From Dehalococcoidia bacterium (GTDB taxonomy: Bacteria > Chloroflexota > Dehalococcoidia > GIF9 > AB-539-J10): a DNA stretch of 14,021 nucleotides. Positions 7,401 to 13,760 of the stretch are shown piece after piece. The stretch is from NCBI GenBank assembly GCA_004377135.1, contig SOHS01000054.1:1-14021 (forward strand). Direction: 5' to 3'. The notes under the pieces were generated by a model that ran no database searches, was not told the origin of the DNA, and worked only from the letters and a program-made list of their open reading frames with translations. How positions within the stretch are numbered: position 1 is the first letter of the stretch; the number at the start of each line of letters is the position of its first letter. Position numbers and translations under genes: made by a program.

Positions 7401-7533
7401 CGGTGGGGCCGGATCTCAGTTTGACCCTGAACTGGTGGATGTTTTCATTGACCTTGTCAAGGCTGGATTTCCTGATAGGCGAGAGCAGGCTAGAACCCAC
7501 CCGGAGAGCCGCCAGACTCAAAGCCAAATATAA
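4492..7533 (+). CDS. Membrane 7TM-GAF-GAF-GGDEF-HD-GYP c-di-GMP protein, copy 1
   Basis: This 1013-residue sensor begins with about nine hydrophobic segments (near 5-24, 33-51, 61-80, 97-113, 129-147, 166-184, 198-213, 225-248, 256-274), of which the first seven resemble the N-terminal 7TM region of some histidine kinases. Two GAF domains follow (about 311-455 and 485-630). The GGDEF domain (about 635-790) has IDELTGLFNRR, DLDNF, an intact GGDEF (712-716) and the inhibitory RxxD site (R703-D706) five residues before it. The HD-GYP domain (about 810-990) has HDIGKIG (HD 863-864), then HHHERWDGSGYP (GYP 924-926). Both c-di-GMP synthesis and hydrolysis thus look possible, with synthesis subject to product inhibition. 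The start is GTG with AGAGG 8 nt upstream. There is no histidine kinase core. The signal sensed is unknown. Confidence 0.92.
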   Translation: MNIHVLIPLIATIAYIPLLVIVLSNRPWQPRQKLFFLFLIPAILWSATDIFFRSGLFMQHKLLLVEVVLFFAVWMIIQYRYFMQSFYKSDVARKPFAHIILVAFIGLAALDYIPRGINITADNIYVDYGPWVVVIAGIILAITSKEIYNLIRKLKVSDNVEERNQIIYLFVGLGCLAIFGLITFQSSAKGYPIGHIGNFLNALILTYAIVAYRLLDIRVVFRRAIVSLVLYGSGIGMVSLLFWLAYRFIGFELSTASFLITIAMGIPAVLLLVHKLGAPWRKKMEEAFIGERYHYRRQLSQFITTVQNVSNMEQFGSDFVSLLSQSISCHRACLLLPQVEDGDFVARFTYPPVENNPISALKLRADNPIVTWLKRERVLLPERNINIYPEFKSIWQEEREKIQLAAVQVFVPLIHMEELVGVLAISERRDEKPYTVEDFDLLNSIGAQVAAGMEKEYIYEQLREQDSEIAFINRLATIVTSSVNIETIFEGFVQELRNVVHFDWITIALVDEKELYFLALSSTISSPWQAEQRIPLEGTATELVCRERKSLYEADLAQYRRFWTGENYLQQGIRSVVYLPLTIKDESIGSLVVASRHPDAFTAKQIRLLGQVALQIATPIENSQLYARAEQRARIDELTGLFNRRHFEERLKEEISRHSRYGNVFSIFLLDLDNFKTYNDIYGHPSGDILLTQTGKIIRSSVRDADQAFRYGGDEFIVILPQTTMDDAWVVADRVRRGIAEEMEKREIAVTCSVGLASYPSDGVISGELVTVADTALYFAKRTGGNRVYLSSKILSEPQDDSGIYARRNGLSAIYALVSTVEAKDPYTYGHSRKVNTYAVALAETIGLSPEEVSRVSTAALLHDIGKIGVPDKVLNKKGKLNEEDWRAIKSHPRLGATIVGNVPNLVPCVNSILHHHERWDGSGYPEGLKGEEISIEARILAIADSFEAMSSARPYRPALCGEKVLKELCGGAGSQFDPELVDVFIDLVKAGFPDRREQARTHPESRQTQSQI

Positions 7534-7853
7534 TAGCTCCGATGCCGAGGTCGTAGAACTATAATGTGGTAGCTCCCGAGATTATGGCTTCAACTCTATA
7601 GGGTGTGACTGAGGCTGCACTTCTGTAATCGACTGAATATATACTACGATTCTTATATAGCAAAAACCTCTGAAAACCCTCCTCTTTTCCTTGCGTTTTC
7701 CTCCTTGATCGTACTCCCCAGCTTCAAATAGAACTATCTTCTAGAACATAATCTCTTCCCAAGTTATTCCCGGCCTTGTCATACTATCCTCAGGCTAATG
7801 AAGTCCCTACGTTGTCGTTTTGAATAACACTAGGGAAAACAGGGGGTATAGCT
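7534..7853. other. Spacer between module copies, with GH3-2 promoter and leader
   Basis: No gene is visible. The first ~150 nt (7534-7685) show no clear structure beyond AT-rich stretches and have no obvious counterpart before copy 1. From about 7686 the sequence becomes alignable with the DNA following the ribbon-helix-helix gene, which places the duplication junction near here. The strongly conserved part is 7719-7785. Confidence 0.5.
7719..7785 (+). promoter_or_regulatory. Conserved promoter block before GH3 copy 2
   Basis: This block differs from 2412-2477 by a few bases and one indel. It has TTCAAA (7723-7728), an 18-nt spacer and CATAAT (7747-7752), with the TTCTAGAA palindrome kept between them. 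The -10 is one step weaker than TATAAT in copy 1, so copy 2 may be expressed less. Confidence 0.5.
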
Positions 7854-9524
7854 ATGACAAGGCCGATTGAGCTAATGCGTCAGGGCAAGAAAGAGGAGCT
7901 GTGGCAGATGTGCTGTGGCTTTATTAACCTCAGCTTGGAACAGTTTATGGCTATCCAGAAGAGACTGCTTCTAGAGCAAATTGAGCTATTAAAGAACAGC
8001 GAGATGGGCAGGAAGGTGATGGGTGGCGCCATGCCCGAGACAGTGGAGGAATTCCGAGAGCAGGTGCCATTGACCACCTATTCAGATTACTTACCCGAGC
8101 TTGTGGAAAAACGGGAAGACGTGTTGCCGACCAAGCCTGCCATATGGGCACATACTATAGGCAGAGCTGGCGAATATAACGTAAAATTGGTGCCATTTTC
8201 CAAGAGGTTCCTATATGAGTTTGAGCGAGTGGCCGGTTGTATTGGGCTTCTCTCCTCTTGTAACTCTCAAGGTGATTTTCTAATGAAAGAGCATATGAAA
8301 ACCCTGTCGACTCTCGGTTCACGATATTATGGAAGTGGTGTCATAGGATATACGATAAAGCAGGCGCTTGGCTGCGATTTCTTGCCTTCTAATACTGATG
8401 CGACTTCTCTTCAAGAGAAAATAAAAATCGGCTTTGAGGAAGCTTTATATAGGGGTCTTGATAGCTGTGGGGGTCTATCCTCTATCTTGGTTTATGTTGG
8501 TGAAATGTTTAGACAAGGGATAATAGACATAGACAATCGGTTTTTGCTGTCTCATCCAAAGGCAGCTGCCCGTTTACTCAAAGGATTAATTAAGAGCAAG
8601 TTGGCTCATCGTTCCATGCTGCCCAAAGACTTGTGGTCCCTGAAAGCGATTGTCGGTGGCGGCATTGATAGCGCTATATTTCAAGAAAGCATGGAGGACC
8701 TGTGGGGGAGACGTTCCCTGGAAGTATATGGTGGGACAGAAGGCGGAATCTATGCCACTCAAACATGGGATTATGAGGGTATGGCTTTTATTCCCAACCT
8801 CAACTTCTTTGAGTTCATTCCCGAGAGAGAATGGTTCAAATGGCAACTTGACCATTCTTACCAGCCGAAGACTATCTTGCTGGACGAGGTAAAGGCAGGT
8901 GAGAAATACGAGATAGTCATCACTAATTTTCATGGCGGTATTATGACTCGATACAGACCTGGTGATATGGTCAGGATAACTTCGCTGAGAAATGAAAACC
9001 TGAACATTGATATACCGCAAATGGTATTTGAAAAGCGAGCTGATGACCTTATTATAATATTTGGTGTTGGTTATTTGACGGAAAAACTAATCGGGGAAGC
9101 AATTGAAAATACGGGCATGCCTTATGTAGATTGGACAGCATGTAAGGAGATAGTCAACAATAAGCCAGCTTTACACATCTATATTGAGTTCAAAGGTAAC
9201 TATATTGCCAGTGAGCAAAGCGTGGCTGCATCTGTGTACAATGAACTGGAGAAATTAGACAGTGTTTATCACTTTAACCTTTATAAGTATGCCTATGGTA
9301 ATGCTACGAGGTTCCTTGGCTTAAGACCTGTAGCAGTTACTTTTCTTCCTCAAGGTGCCTTTTCTGGTTATATTTCTATACGGCGCTCTGAGGGAGTTGC
9401 TGTGAGCAGTCTTAAGCCGCCGCATATTAACCCCTCTGACGAAGTACTTTCTTTGCTAAAAGCACCTGAGGTTGTGGTGGAGGCTGCACCGGTAACTGAA
9501 GCCGAACGTGCCGCTGCTCGGTGA
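7854..9524 (+). CDS. GH3-family enzyme, copy 2, with altered nucleotide-binding motif
   Basis: This 556-residue paralogue of the gene at 2567 is very similar at both ends (for example GKKEELWQMCCGFI near the start and EWFKWQLDHSYQPKT later). It keeps YGGTEGG (292-298) and YRPGD (about 367-371). The phosphate-binding motif that reads TSGHTGE in copy 1 is TIGRAGE here (101-107): the Ser and the second Thr, which normally hold the ATP phosphates, are Ile and Ala. The surrounding region (115-240) is also the most diverged. The protein may be catalytically impaired, use the site differently, or act with copy 1. The frame is intact over its full length, so it is under some constraint. The start has AGGGGG 7 nt upstream. 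A hairpin (9555-9580) follows the stop, and the second c-di-GMP gene follows after 397 nt. Confidence 0.87.
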   Translation: MTRPIELMRQGKKEELWQMCCGFINLSLEQFMAIQKRLLLEQIELLKNSEMGRKVMGGAMPETVEEFREQVPLTTYSDYLPELVEKREDVLPTKPAIWAHTIGRAGEYNVKLVPFSKRFLYEFERVAGCIGLLSSCNSQGDFLMKEHMKTLSTLGSRYYGSGVIGYTIKQALGCDFLPSNTDATSLQEKIKIGFEEALYRGLDSCGGLSSILVYVGEMFRQGIIDIDNRFLLSHPKAAARLLKGLIKSKLAHRSMLPKDLWSLKAIVGGGIDSAIFQESMEDLWGRRSLEVYGGTEGGIYATQTWDYEGMAFIPNLNFFEFIPEREWFKWQLDHSYQPKTILLDEVKAGEKYEIVITNFHGGIMTRYRPGDMVRITSLRNENLNIDIPQMVFEKRADDLIIIFGVGYLTEKLIGEAIENTGMPYVDWTACKEIVNNKPALHIYIEFKGNYIASEQSVAASVYNELEKLDSVYHFNLYKYAYGNATRFLGLRPVAVTFLPQGAFSGYISIRRSEGVAVSSLKPPHINPSDEVLSLLKAPEVVVEAAPVTEAERAAAR

Positions 9525-9554
9525 CACCAGCATAGTTTAGAGAAAAGCGGGATG

Positions 9555-9580
9555 CCTTGCCGAGACAAGGAAGGGCAAGG
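9555..9580 (+). terminator. Hairpin after GH3 copy 2, possible terminator
   Basis: CCTTGCC (9555-9561) and GGCAAGG (9574-9580) pair perfectly around a 12-nt loop, 31 nt after the stop codon. The tail is only TTTCG, so termination would be weak unless helped. Confidence 0.4.
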
Positions 9581-9651
9581 TTTCGACCTCGTCCTTTCGT
9601 TTATCAGTCTAAACTCTTCGCAGATTTTTCACCTGTAGCCCAGAACGCCCG

Positions 9652-9673
9652 AGGCGAACCTTCAAGTTCGCTT
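9652..9673 (+). other. Second hairpin in the spacer of copy 2
   Basis: AGGCGAAC and GTTCGCTT form an 8-bp stem (one G-T pair) with a CTTCAA loop. A different but similarly placed hairpin exists at 4368-4396 in copy 1, so structure rather than sequence may be kept here. No T-run follows. Confidence 0.4.
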
Positions 9674-9704
9674 CATAGTGGGAGAGTCGTGAGTGATAAT
9701 GCAT

Positions 9705-9732
9705 AGTACTTTTGGGGGATTACTATAGTACT
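9705..9732 (+). promoter_or_regulatory. Paired AGTACT sites 22 bp apart
   Basis: Two copies of the self-complementary AGTACT (9705-9710, 9727-9732) lie 22 bp apart with TTTTGGGGG between them and the -35 box 2 bp after. The layout matches 4407-4434 exactly, although much of the surrounding spacer has diverged, which argues for function. Confidence 0.55.
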
Positions 9733-9734
9733 TC

Positions 9735-9762
9735 TTGACAGTTTCCAAATTTGTGCAATAAT
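9735..9762 (+). promoter_or_regulatory. Promoter of c-di-GMP gene 2
   Basis: TTGACA (9735-9740), a 16-nt spacer and AATAAT (9757-9762) match the promoter at 4437-4465. The leader is about 150 nt rather than about 20 nt because of extra DNA containing a palindromic repeat. Confidence 0.6.
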
Positions 9763-9803
9763 GGCTTTATACTAAAGTGATTTACAGAATTGACAGAAAT
9801 GGT

Positions 9804-9886
9804 GACACAACAGTCATTGCGAGTCCCGATTTATCGAGACGAAGCAATCCCGTGGAGGGGCTCGGAAGGGCAGGTAAAATTGTGTC
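9804..9886. repeat. REP/MITE-like palindromic repeat inserted in the leader
   Basis: The core 9816-9848 folds into a long hairpin: ATTGC/GCAAT outer arms and a CGAT-TT-ATCG inner palindrome extended by further pairs with small mismatches. The TCATTGCGAG...GAAGCAAT pattern is typical of dispersed repeats in many bacterial genomes. GACACAA (9804-9810) and TTGTGTC (9880-9886) are perfect 7-bp inverted ends. The segment is missing from the matching leader of copy 1, which supports insertion after the duplication. Confidence 0.55.
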
Positions 9887-9921
9887 GGGATTTATGGGTT
9901 TGACTATATAAGGGTGATATT

Positions 9922-12900
9922 ATGAATACCGATATTATAGTTCCCTTAATTGCTACGATTGCTTATATCCCTTTGGTTGTTATTTTGCTAACTAACCGCC
10001 CATGGCAAACGAGGCATAGGCTTTTCCTTCTATTCTTAATTCCTACTATATTGTGGAGTTTGAGCATCACTCTCTTCCGTAGCGATCTTCTTATCGCATA
10101 TAAACTCTTCTTCATTAGAATTGGTATCTGCCTTGTTATCTGGATGCTAGTCCAACTTCATTATTTTATCCGTTCTTTCTATCAATCTGAGCGAATCAAA
10201 ATACCGTTGGCTTATCTTTTCCTGGTAGCCACCATTGTCATGACAGCATTCGGCTATATCCCACAAGATATTGAAGTCACTGCCAGCGGCATTAATGTTG
10301 ATTATGGCCCCTGGATTATTGTTACAGCTTTACTTTTTCTTTCCATAGTAGGGGGCAAGGATGTATATTCCTTGATACAAAAGTACAGGCTCTCACCCAA
10401 CCCAGAGGAGCGTAATCAGATTGTTTATTTACTTGCTTCCATTGCTATCCTAACGGTGTTCATTTTTGGCTCTATCACTCCCCGTGGAGGCGAATTTCCT
10501 GTGAGCCACATTGGCAACCTTATCGTTGCCTGTGTCTTAACTTACGCCGTTGTGACATACCGTCTGGTGGATATGAGGGTTGTGTTCCGCCAAGGCCTTA
10601 TATATATAGTCCTCTATGGCGGTGGTGTTGGCATGGTGGTATTGATTTTTTGGCTCGCTCACCGGTTCATTGGTTTTGAGCTTAACTCTGCTTCCTTAGC
10701 GTTAACCATTGGTCTGGGAATTCCCGCTATCCTGTATTGTGTTCACAAGGTGCGTGACCTCTGGCAAAAGAAGGTAGAGGAAGCCTTCATCGGGGCAAGA
10801 TACTCCTATCGCAGGCAATTATCTCAGTTTATCACCAAGATACACGATGTTACCAGCCTGGAGCAGTTGGGCAGTGAATTTATATCACTGATTGCTCAGT
10901 CCTTTAATTGTCGGAGAGCTTGTCTGCTTTTACCACAGGCAGAGGATGAAGCTTTTAGCACCCGCTTTACCTACCCTCCTGTGGAGGATAATCCCATGGG
11001 TGAGTTGAAATTAGGGCCGGATAGTCCTATTGTAACCTGGTTGGAGCGAGAAAGCACCATATTACCGGAAAGGAATCTCGGTATCTTTCCTGAATTCCAA
11101 TCTATATGGGAAGAGGAGCGAGAGGTAATTCGGTCGGCAGAGGTAAAGATGTTCGTTCCCTTAATGAACAAGGGGGAACTTGTAGCTGTTCTGGCAATAA
11201 GTGAGAGGCGAGATGGAAAACTTTACGCCGTTGAGGATATGGATTTATTGGAGTTTATCAGCGCCCGGGTGGCAGCGAGCATGGCAAAGGAGTATTCCCA
11301 TGAGCAATTGAGGGAACAAGACGAAGAAACAACTTTGGTTAACCGTTTAACCGCAATCATAACCTCCAGCATGAGCATTCAGATGATATTTGATGGTTTT
11401 GCTCAGGAATTAAAGAAAGTGGTGGATATTGATTGGGCAACAATTGCTTTAATTGATGGAAACGAGCTTTACTTCATGGCTCTATCCAGCACCATAGGTT
11501 CTGTTTGGCAGACAGAGGAAAGGATACCGCTTAAAGGGACGGCTACGGAGCGTTCATGCCAGGAAAAGCAGGCCGTATATGAAGCTGATCTGAAACGACT
11601 CCACAGATTCTGGACCTGGGAGAGTTACTCGCAGCAGGGGATTCGTTCTGTTGTTTACCTGCCCTTGAATGTCACAGACCGGATTATTGGCAGCCTGATT
11701 TTGGCCAGTCGCAAACCTAACGCTTACAGTCGCAGGCAAATAAAGCTTCTGGAAAAGGTGGCTTTGCAGATTGCTGCGCCAGTCGAGAATGCACAACTTT
11801 ACGCCCGGCTGGAACAAAAGTCTCGTATCGATGAGCTTACCGGGCTATTTAATCGACGTCATTTTGAAGAGCGACTCAAAGAGGAGGTTTCCCGGCATTC
11901 CCGTTATGGTGATGTATTCTCTATATTCATGCTTGACCTGGATAATTTTAAGACCTATAACGATACATATGGTCATCCCGCCGGGGACATTCTTCTGGGC
12001 CAAATGGGGAAAATCATCAAAGGTTCTGTCAGAAATGTTGACCAGGCTTTTCGCTATGGCGGCGATGAATTTGTTATCATTTTGCCCCAGACAACTAGGG
12101 AAGATGCCTATGTCGTAGCTGAGCGAGTTCGAGTGCAGATTGTCAAGGCGATGGAGAAACAGGCAATTGCTGTGACTTCCAGCATTGGTTTGGCTAACTA
12201 TCCTGCAGATGGAGTAGTAGCTGATGAACTCATTGATATGGCTGATAATGCGCTTTATCATGCCAAGCGGGCTGGAGGTAATCGAATCCTCCTTTCCTCC
12301 AACGTTTTATCCGAGCCGCTGGATAAGGGAGGGGTTCATGGGACTTATGCCAAGCGTAACGGTTTGAGTGCTGTTTATGCCTTAGTCTCGGCAGTGGAAG
12401 CTAAAGATCCATATATCTATGGTCATTCCAGGAAAGTTAACACTTATGCCGTGGCTTTAGCGGAAGCGATCGGGCTATCCCCTGATGAGGTAGCTAACGT
12501 GAGTACTGCTGCTTTGCTTCACGACATTGGCAAAATTGGCATTCCCGATAAAGTGCTTAACAAAAAAGGGAAGCTTAACGAAGAAGATTGGAGGGCGATT
12601 AAGGCTCATCCTAAATTAGGGGTAACTATCATCAGGAACATACCTAATCTAGTTCCTTGTGTAAATAGCATTTTACATCACCATGAGAGGTGGGATGGTG
12701 GTGGCTATCCCGAAGGGTTGAAAGGTGAAGAGATTCCTAGAGAAGCTCGCATCCTCGCCATAGCTGATACCTTTGAGGCTATGACTTCTGCCCGTCCTTA
12801 CCGTCCTGCCATGCCCCTTGAGGAGATAGTAAAAGAGCTCAGGCAAGGTGCCGGGCTTCAGTTTGACCCTAAGTTGGTGGAGGCCTTCATTGGCATTATT

Positions 12901-12966
12901 GAGGCTGGCCTTCCTGAGAAGGTGCAGCTAGCTCAAGACTCATCCGGTGAGCAAACTGATCAATAG
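9922..12966 (+). CDS. Membrane 7TM-GAF-GAF-GGDEF-HD-GYP c-di-GMP protein, copy 2
   Basis: This 1014-residue paralogue of the protein at 4492 has the same order: about nine hydrophobic segments within residues 1-275, two GAF domains (about 311-455, 485-630), GGDEF (about 636-790) and HD-GYP (about 812-992). Catalytic motifs are intact: GGDEF at 713-717, RNVD inhibitory site at 704-707, HDIGKIG with HD at 867-868, and HHHERWDGGGYP with GYP at 928-930. A short insertion (GGVHGTY region) separates GGDEF and HD-GYP compared with copy 1. The membrane region is clearly more diverged from copy 1 than the catalytic half, so the two may sense different signals while sharing output. It starts with ATG (copy 1 has GTG), with AAGGGTG 5 nt upstream. 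It converges on the methyltransferase gene after 65 nt. Confidence 0.92.
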   Translation: MNTDIIVPLIATIAYIPLVVILLTNRPWQTRHRLFLLFLIPTILWSLSITLFRSDLLIAYKLFFIRIGICLVIWMLVQLHYFIRSFYQSERIKIPLAYLFLVATIVMTAFGYIPQDIEVTASGINVDYGPWIIVTALLFLSIVGGKDVYSLIQKYRLSPNPEERNQIVYLLASIAILTVFIFGSITPRGGEFPVSHIGNLIVACVLTYAVVTYRLVDMRVVFRQGLIYIVLYGGGVGMVVLIFWLAHRFIGFELNSASLALTIGLGIPAILYCVHKVRDLWQKKVEEAFIGARYSYRRQLSQFITKIHDVTSLEQLGSEFISLIAQSFNCRRACLLLPQAEDEAFSTRFTYPPVEDNPMGELKLGPDSPIVTWLERESTILPERNLGIFPEFQSIWEEEREVIRSAEVKMFVPLMNKGELVAVLAISERRDGKLYAVEDMDLLEFISARVAASMAKEYSHEQLREQDEETTLVNRLTAIITSSMSIQMIFDGFAQELKKVVDIDWATIALIDGNELYFMALSSTIGSVWQTEERIPLKGTATERSCQEKQAVYEADLKRLHRFWTWESYSQQGIRSVVYLPLNVTDRIIGSLILASRKPNAYSRRQIKLLEKVALQIAAPVENAQLYARLEQKSRIDELTGLFNRRHFEERLKEEVSRHSRYGDVFSIFMLDLDNFKTYNDTYGHPAGDILLGQMGKIIKGSVRNVDQAFRYGGDEFVIILPQTTREDAYVVAERVRVQIVKAMEKQAIAVTSSIGLANYPADGVVADELIDMADNALYHAKRAGGNRILLSSNVLSEPLDKGGVHGTYAKRNGLSAVYALVSAVEAKDPYIYGHSRKVNTYAVALAEAIGLSPDEVANVSTAALLHDIGKIGIPDKVLNKKGKLNEEDWRAIKAHPKLGVTIIRNIPNLVPCVNSILHHHERWDGGGYPEGLKGEEIPREARILAIADTFEAMTSARPYRPAMPLEEIVKELRQGAGLQFDPKLVEAFIGIIEAGLPEKVQLAQDSSGEQTDQ

Positions 12967-12997
12967 CTGCGAGTCTAAAGCATCGCCCCAGGGAAAT

Positions 12998-13014
12998 TCG
13001 GGAATACCGAGTTT
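12998..13014. terminator. Weak hairpin between convergent genes
   Basis: TCGG (12998-13001) pairs with CCGA (13007-13010) around GAATA, followed by GTTTT. The stem is only 4-5 bp, but it lies in the 65-nt gap between two convergent genes, where a terminator would be expected. Confidence 0.3.
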
Positions 13015-13031
13015 TGTGCAGGACTGAAGCT

Positions 13032-13706
13032 TTACACAGCTGATACCTGAGGCGTACTCTGTTTCTTTACCAGAACACATATGTTGCGTGAGAAATTCTT
13101 TATCGGGAAAGAGTAGGACTTCTCCGGTGACATAGTAATGATTTCCCAGCCAGTTTTGATTAATAGCTTCCGTAACTCACCATAAGAGAACAAGTGATAG
13201 TAGCGGTAAATTGTTTTTCCTTTCAGCCTCCAGGGGACTTGTCGCTCTTTTGATTTGAACCAGAACCCTGGTTGTCCATGGTTCCATACGGTTAAAAAGG
13301 CCTGGCCCTGGGGCTTTAATACCCGGTTTAATTCTACGAGTGCCTTTTCCCTTTCTTTTTTGCCTTTGATGTGGTGGTAAGTGGCCACTGATATTGCCCA
13401 ATCGAAGGTATTATTGGGAAAGGGCAGGGACAAGGCATCAGCAGTCATTAGGTTGACATAATGTTTATACTTGGCGGAATATCTCAGGGCTTGCTTGAGC
13501 ATAGCTAGGGAAAAATCTACCCCCCAGAGTTCAAAGCCCTGGCTGAAAGACAAGAAGTCCGGTCCGTGTGCGCATCCCACATTTAGTAGCTTTCCGCTTT
13601 GCCATCTTGCCGCCAGTTCCTCGACCTCTTCTTTTAATAAAGGCCAATGCCTCACTCGATACCAGCTTTCAGCTATTTGGTCGAAAACTTCTCTATTTGT
13701 GGTCAT
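13032..13706 (-). CDS. Trm9/ALKBH8-like tRNA wobble-uridine methyltransferase
   Basis: This 224-residue class I SAM-dependent methyltransferase begins VFDQIAESWYRVRHWPL (7-23), close to the N-terminal signature of Trm9 and the ALKBH8 methyltransferase domain. Motif I is LLNVGCAHG (40-48), the SAM-ribose acid is Asp64 in WGVDFS, and motif II/III is ADALSLPFPNNTFDWAISV (89-107) followed by HH. The family-specific part VWNHGQ (140-145), QVPWR (156-160) and RYYHLFSYGEL (168-178) also matches Trm9, which methylates 5-carboxymethyluridine at tRNA position 34 to mcm5U. It is divergent from Elp3, the enzyme that makes cm5U, only 54 nt away, which strongly supports this role. Eukaryotic Trm9 needs Trm112; no such gene is visible. 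No clear Shine-Dalgarno precedes the ATG. A general methyltransferase remains possible. Confidence 0.75.
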   Translation of the reverse strand: MTTNREVFDQIAESWYRVRHWPLLKEEVEELAARWQSGKLLNVGCAHGPDFLSFSQGFELWGVDFSLAMLKQALRYSAKYKHYVNLMTADALSLPFPNNTFDWAISVATYHHIKGKKEREKALVELNRVLKPQGQAFLTVWNHGQPGFWFKSKERQVPWRLKGKTIYRYYHLFSYGELRKLLIKTGWEIITMSPEKSYSFPIKNFSRNICVLVKKQSTPQVSAV

Positions 13707-13716
13707 AGATACACTT

Positions 13717-13731
13717 TGCTAAACTTTAGCA
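13717..13731. promoter_or_regulatory. Palindrome between the methyltransferase and elp3
   Basis: TGCTAAA and TTTAGCA are perfect inverted arms around a single C in the 54-nt divergent gap. One operator here could control both tRNA-modification genes. Confidence 0.45.
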
Positions 13732-13732
13732 T

Positions 13733-13740
13733 ATTATAGT
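13733..13740. promoter_or_regulatory. Overlapping -10 elements for the divergent pair
   Basis: TATAGT (13735-13740) can serve elp3 on the plus strand, and its overlap TATAAT (13738-13733, minus strand) can serve the methyltransferase. Neither has a good -35 box. The overlap means the two promoters would compete. Confidence 0.35.
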
Positions 13741-13760
13741 GAAATGCTCTTGGAGATGGC

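Larger units (their letters stand above)
2412..7533 (+). repeat. Tandem module copy 1: promoter block, GH3 gene, c-di-GMP gene
   Basis: This is the first unit of a head-to-tail duplication. It shares with 7719-12966 the upstream promoter block, a 556-residue GH3 protein, a ~250-nt spacer with paired AGTACT-type sites and a TTGACA promoter, and a ~1013-residue membrane c-di-GMP protein. Gene order and spacing correspond throughout. Identity is lowest in the spacers and membrane region and highest in the GGDEF/HD-GYP region. Confidence 0.85.
9525..9921 (+). promoter_or_regulatory. Intergenic control region before c-di-GMP gene 2
   Basis: No coding frame is convincing. In order it holds a hairpin after GH3-2 (9555-9580), a second hairpin (9652-9673), paired AGTACT sites (9705-9732), the promoter (9735-9762), a TACTAAAGTGATTT element (9770-9783) also seen at 2506-2519, and an 83-nt inserted palindromic segment (9804-9886). 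The ribosome-binding site AAGGGTG (9910-9916) is 5 nt before the ATG. Confidence 0.5.
7719..12966 (+). repeat. Tandem module copy 2: promoter block, GH3 gene, c-di-GMP gene
   Basis: This is the second unit of the head-to-tail duplication, matching 2412-7533 in order and gene lengths (556 and 556; 1013 and 1014 residues). Differences include loss of the 18-bp palindrome, an altered GH3 nucleotide-binding motif, and about 120 nt of extra leader, with a palindromic repeat, before the c-di-GMP gene. Confidence 0.85.

Noticed and set aside
9790..9795. Second TTGACA in the leader of c-di-GMP gene 2.
   Set aside because: No -10 box at a workable distance. It is at the edge of the inserted repeat segment.
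11845..12261. 138-codon minus-strand frame within the GGDEF region.
   Set aside because: It is antisense to the GGDEF domain with intact motifs; it has no start signal and no known family.
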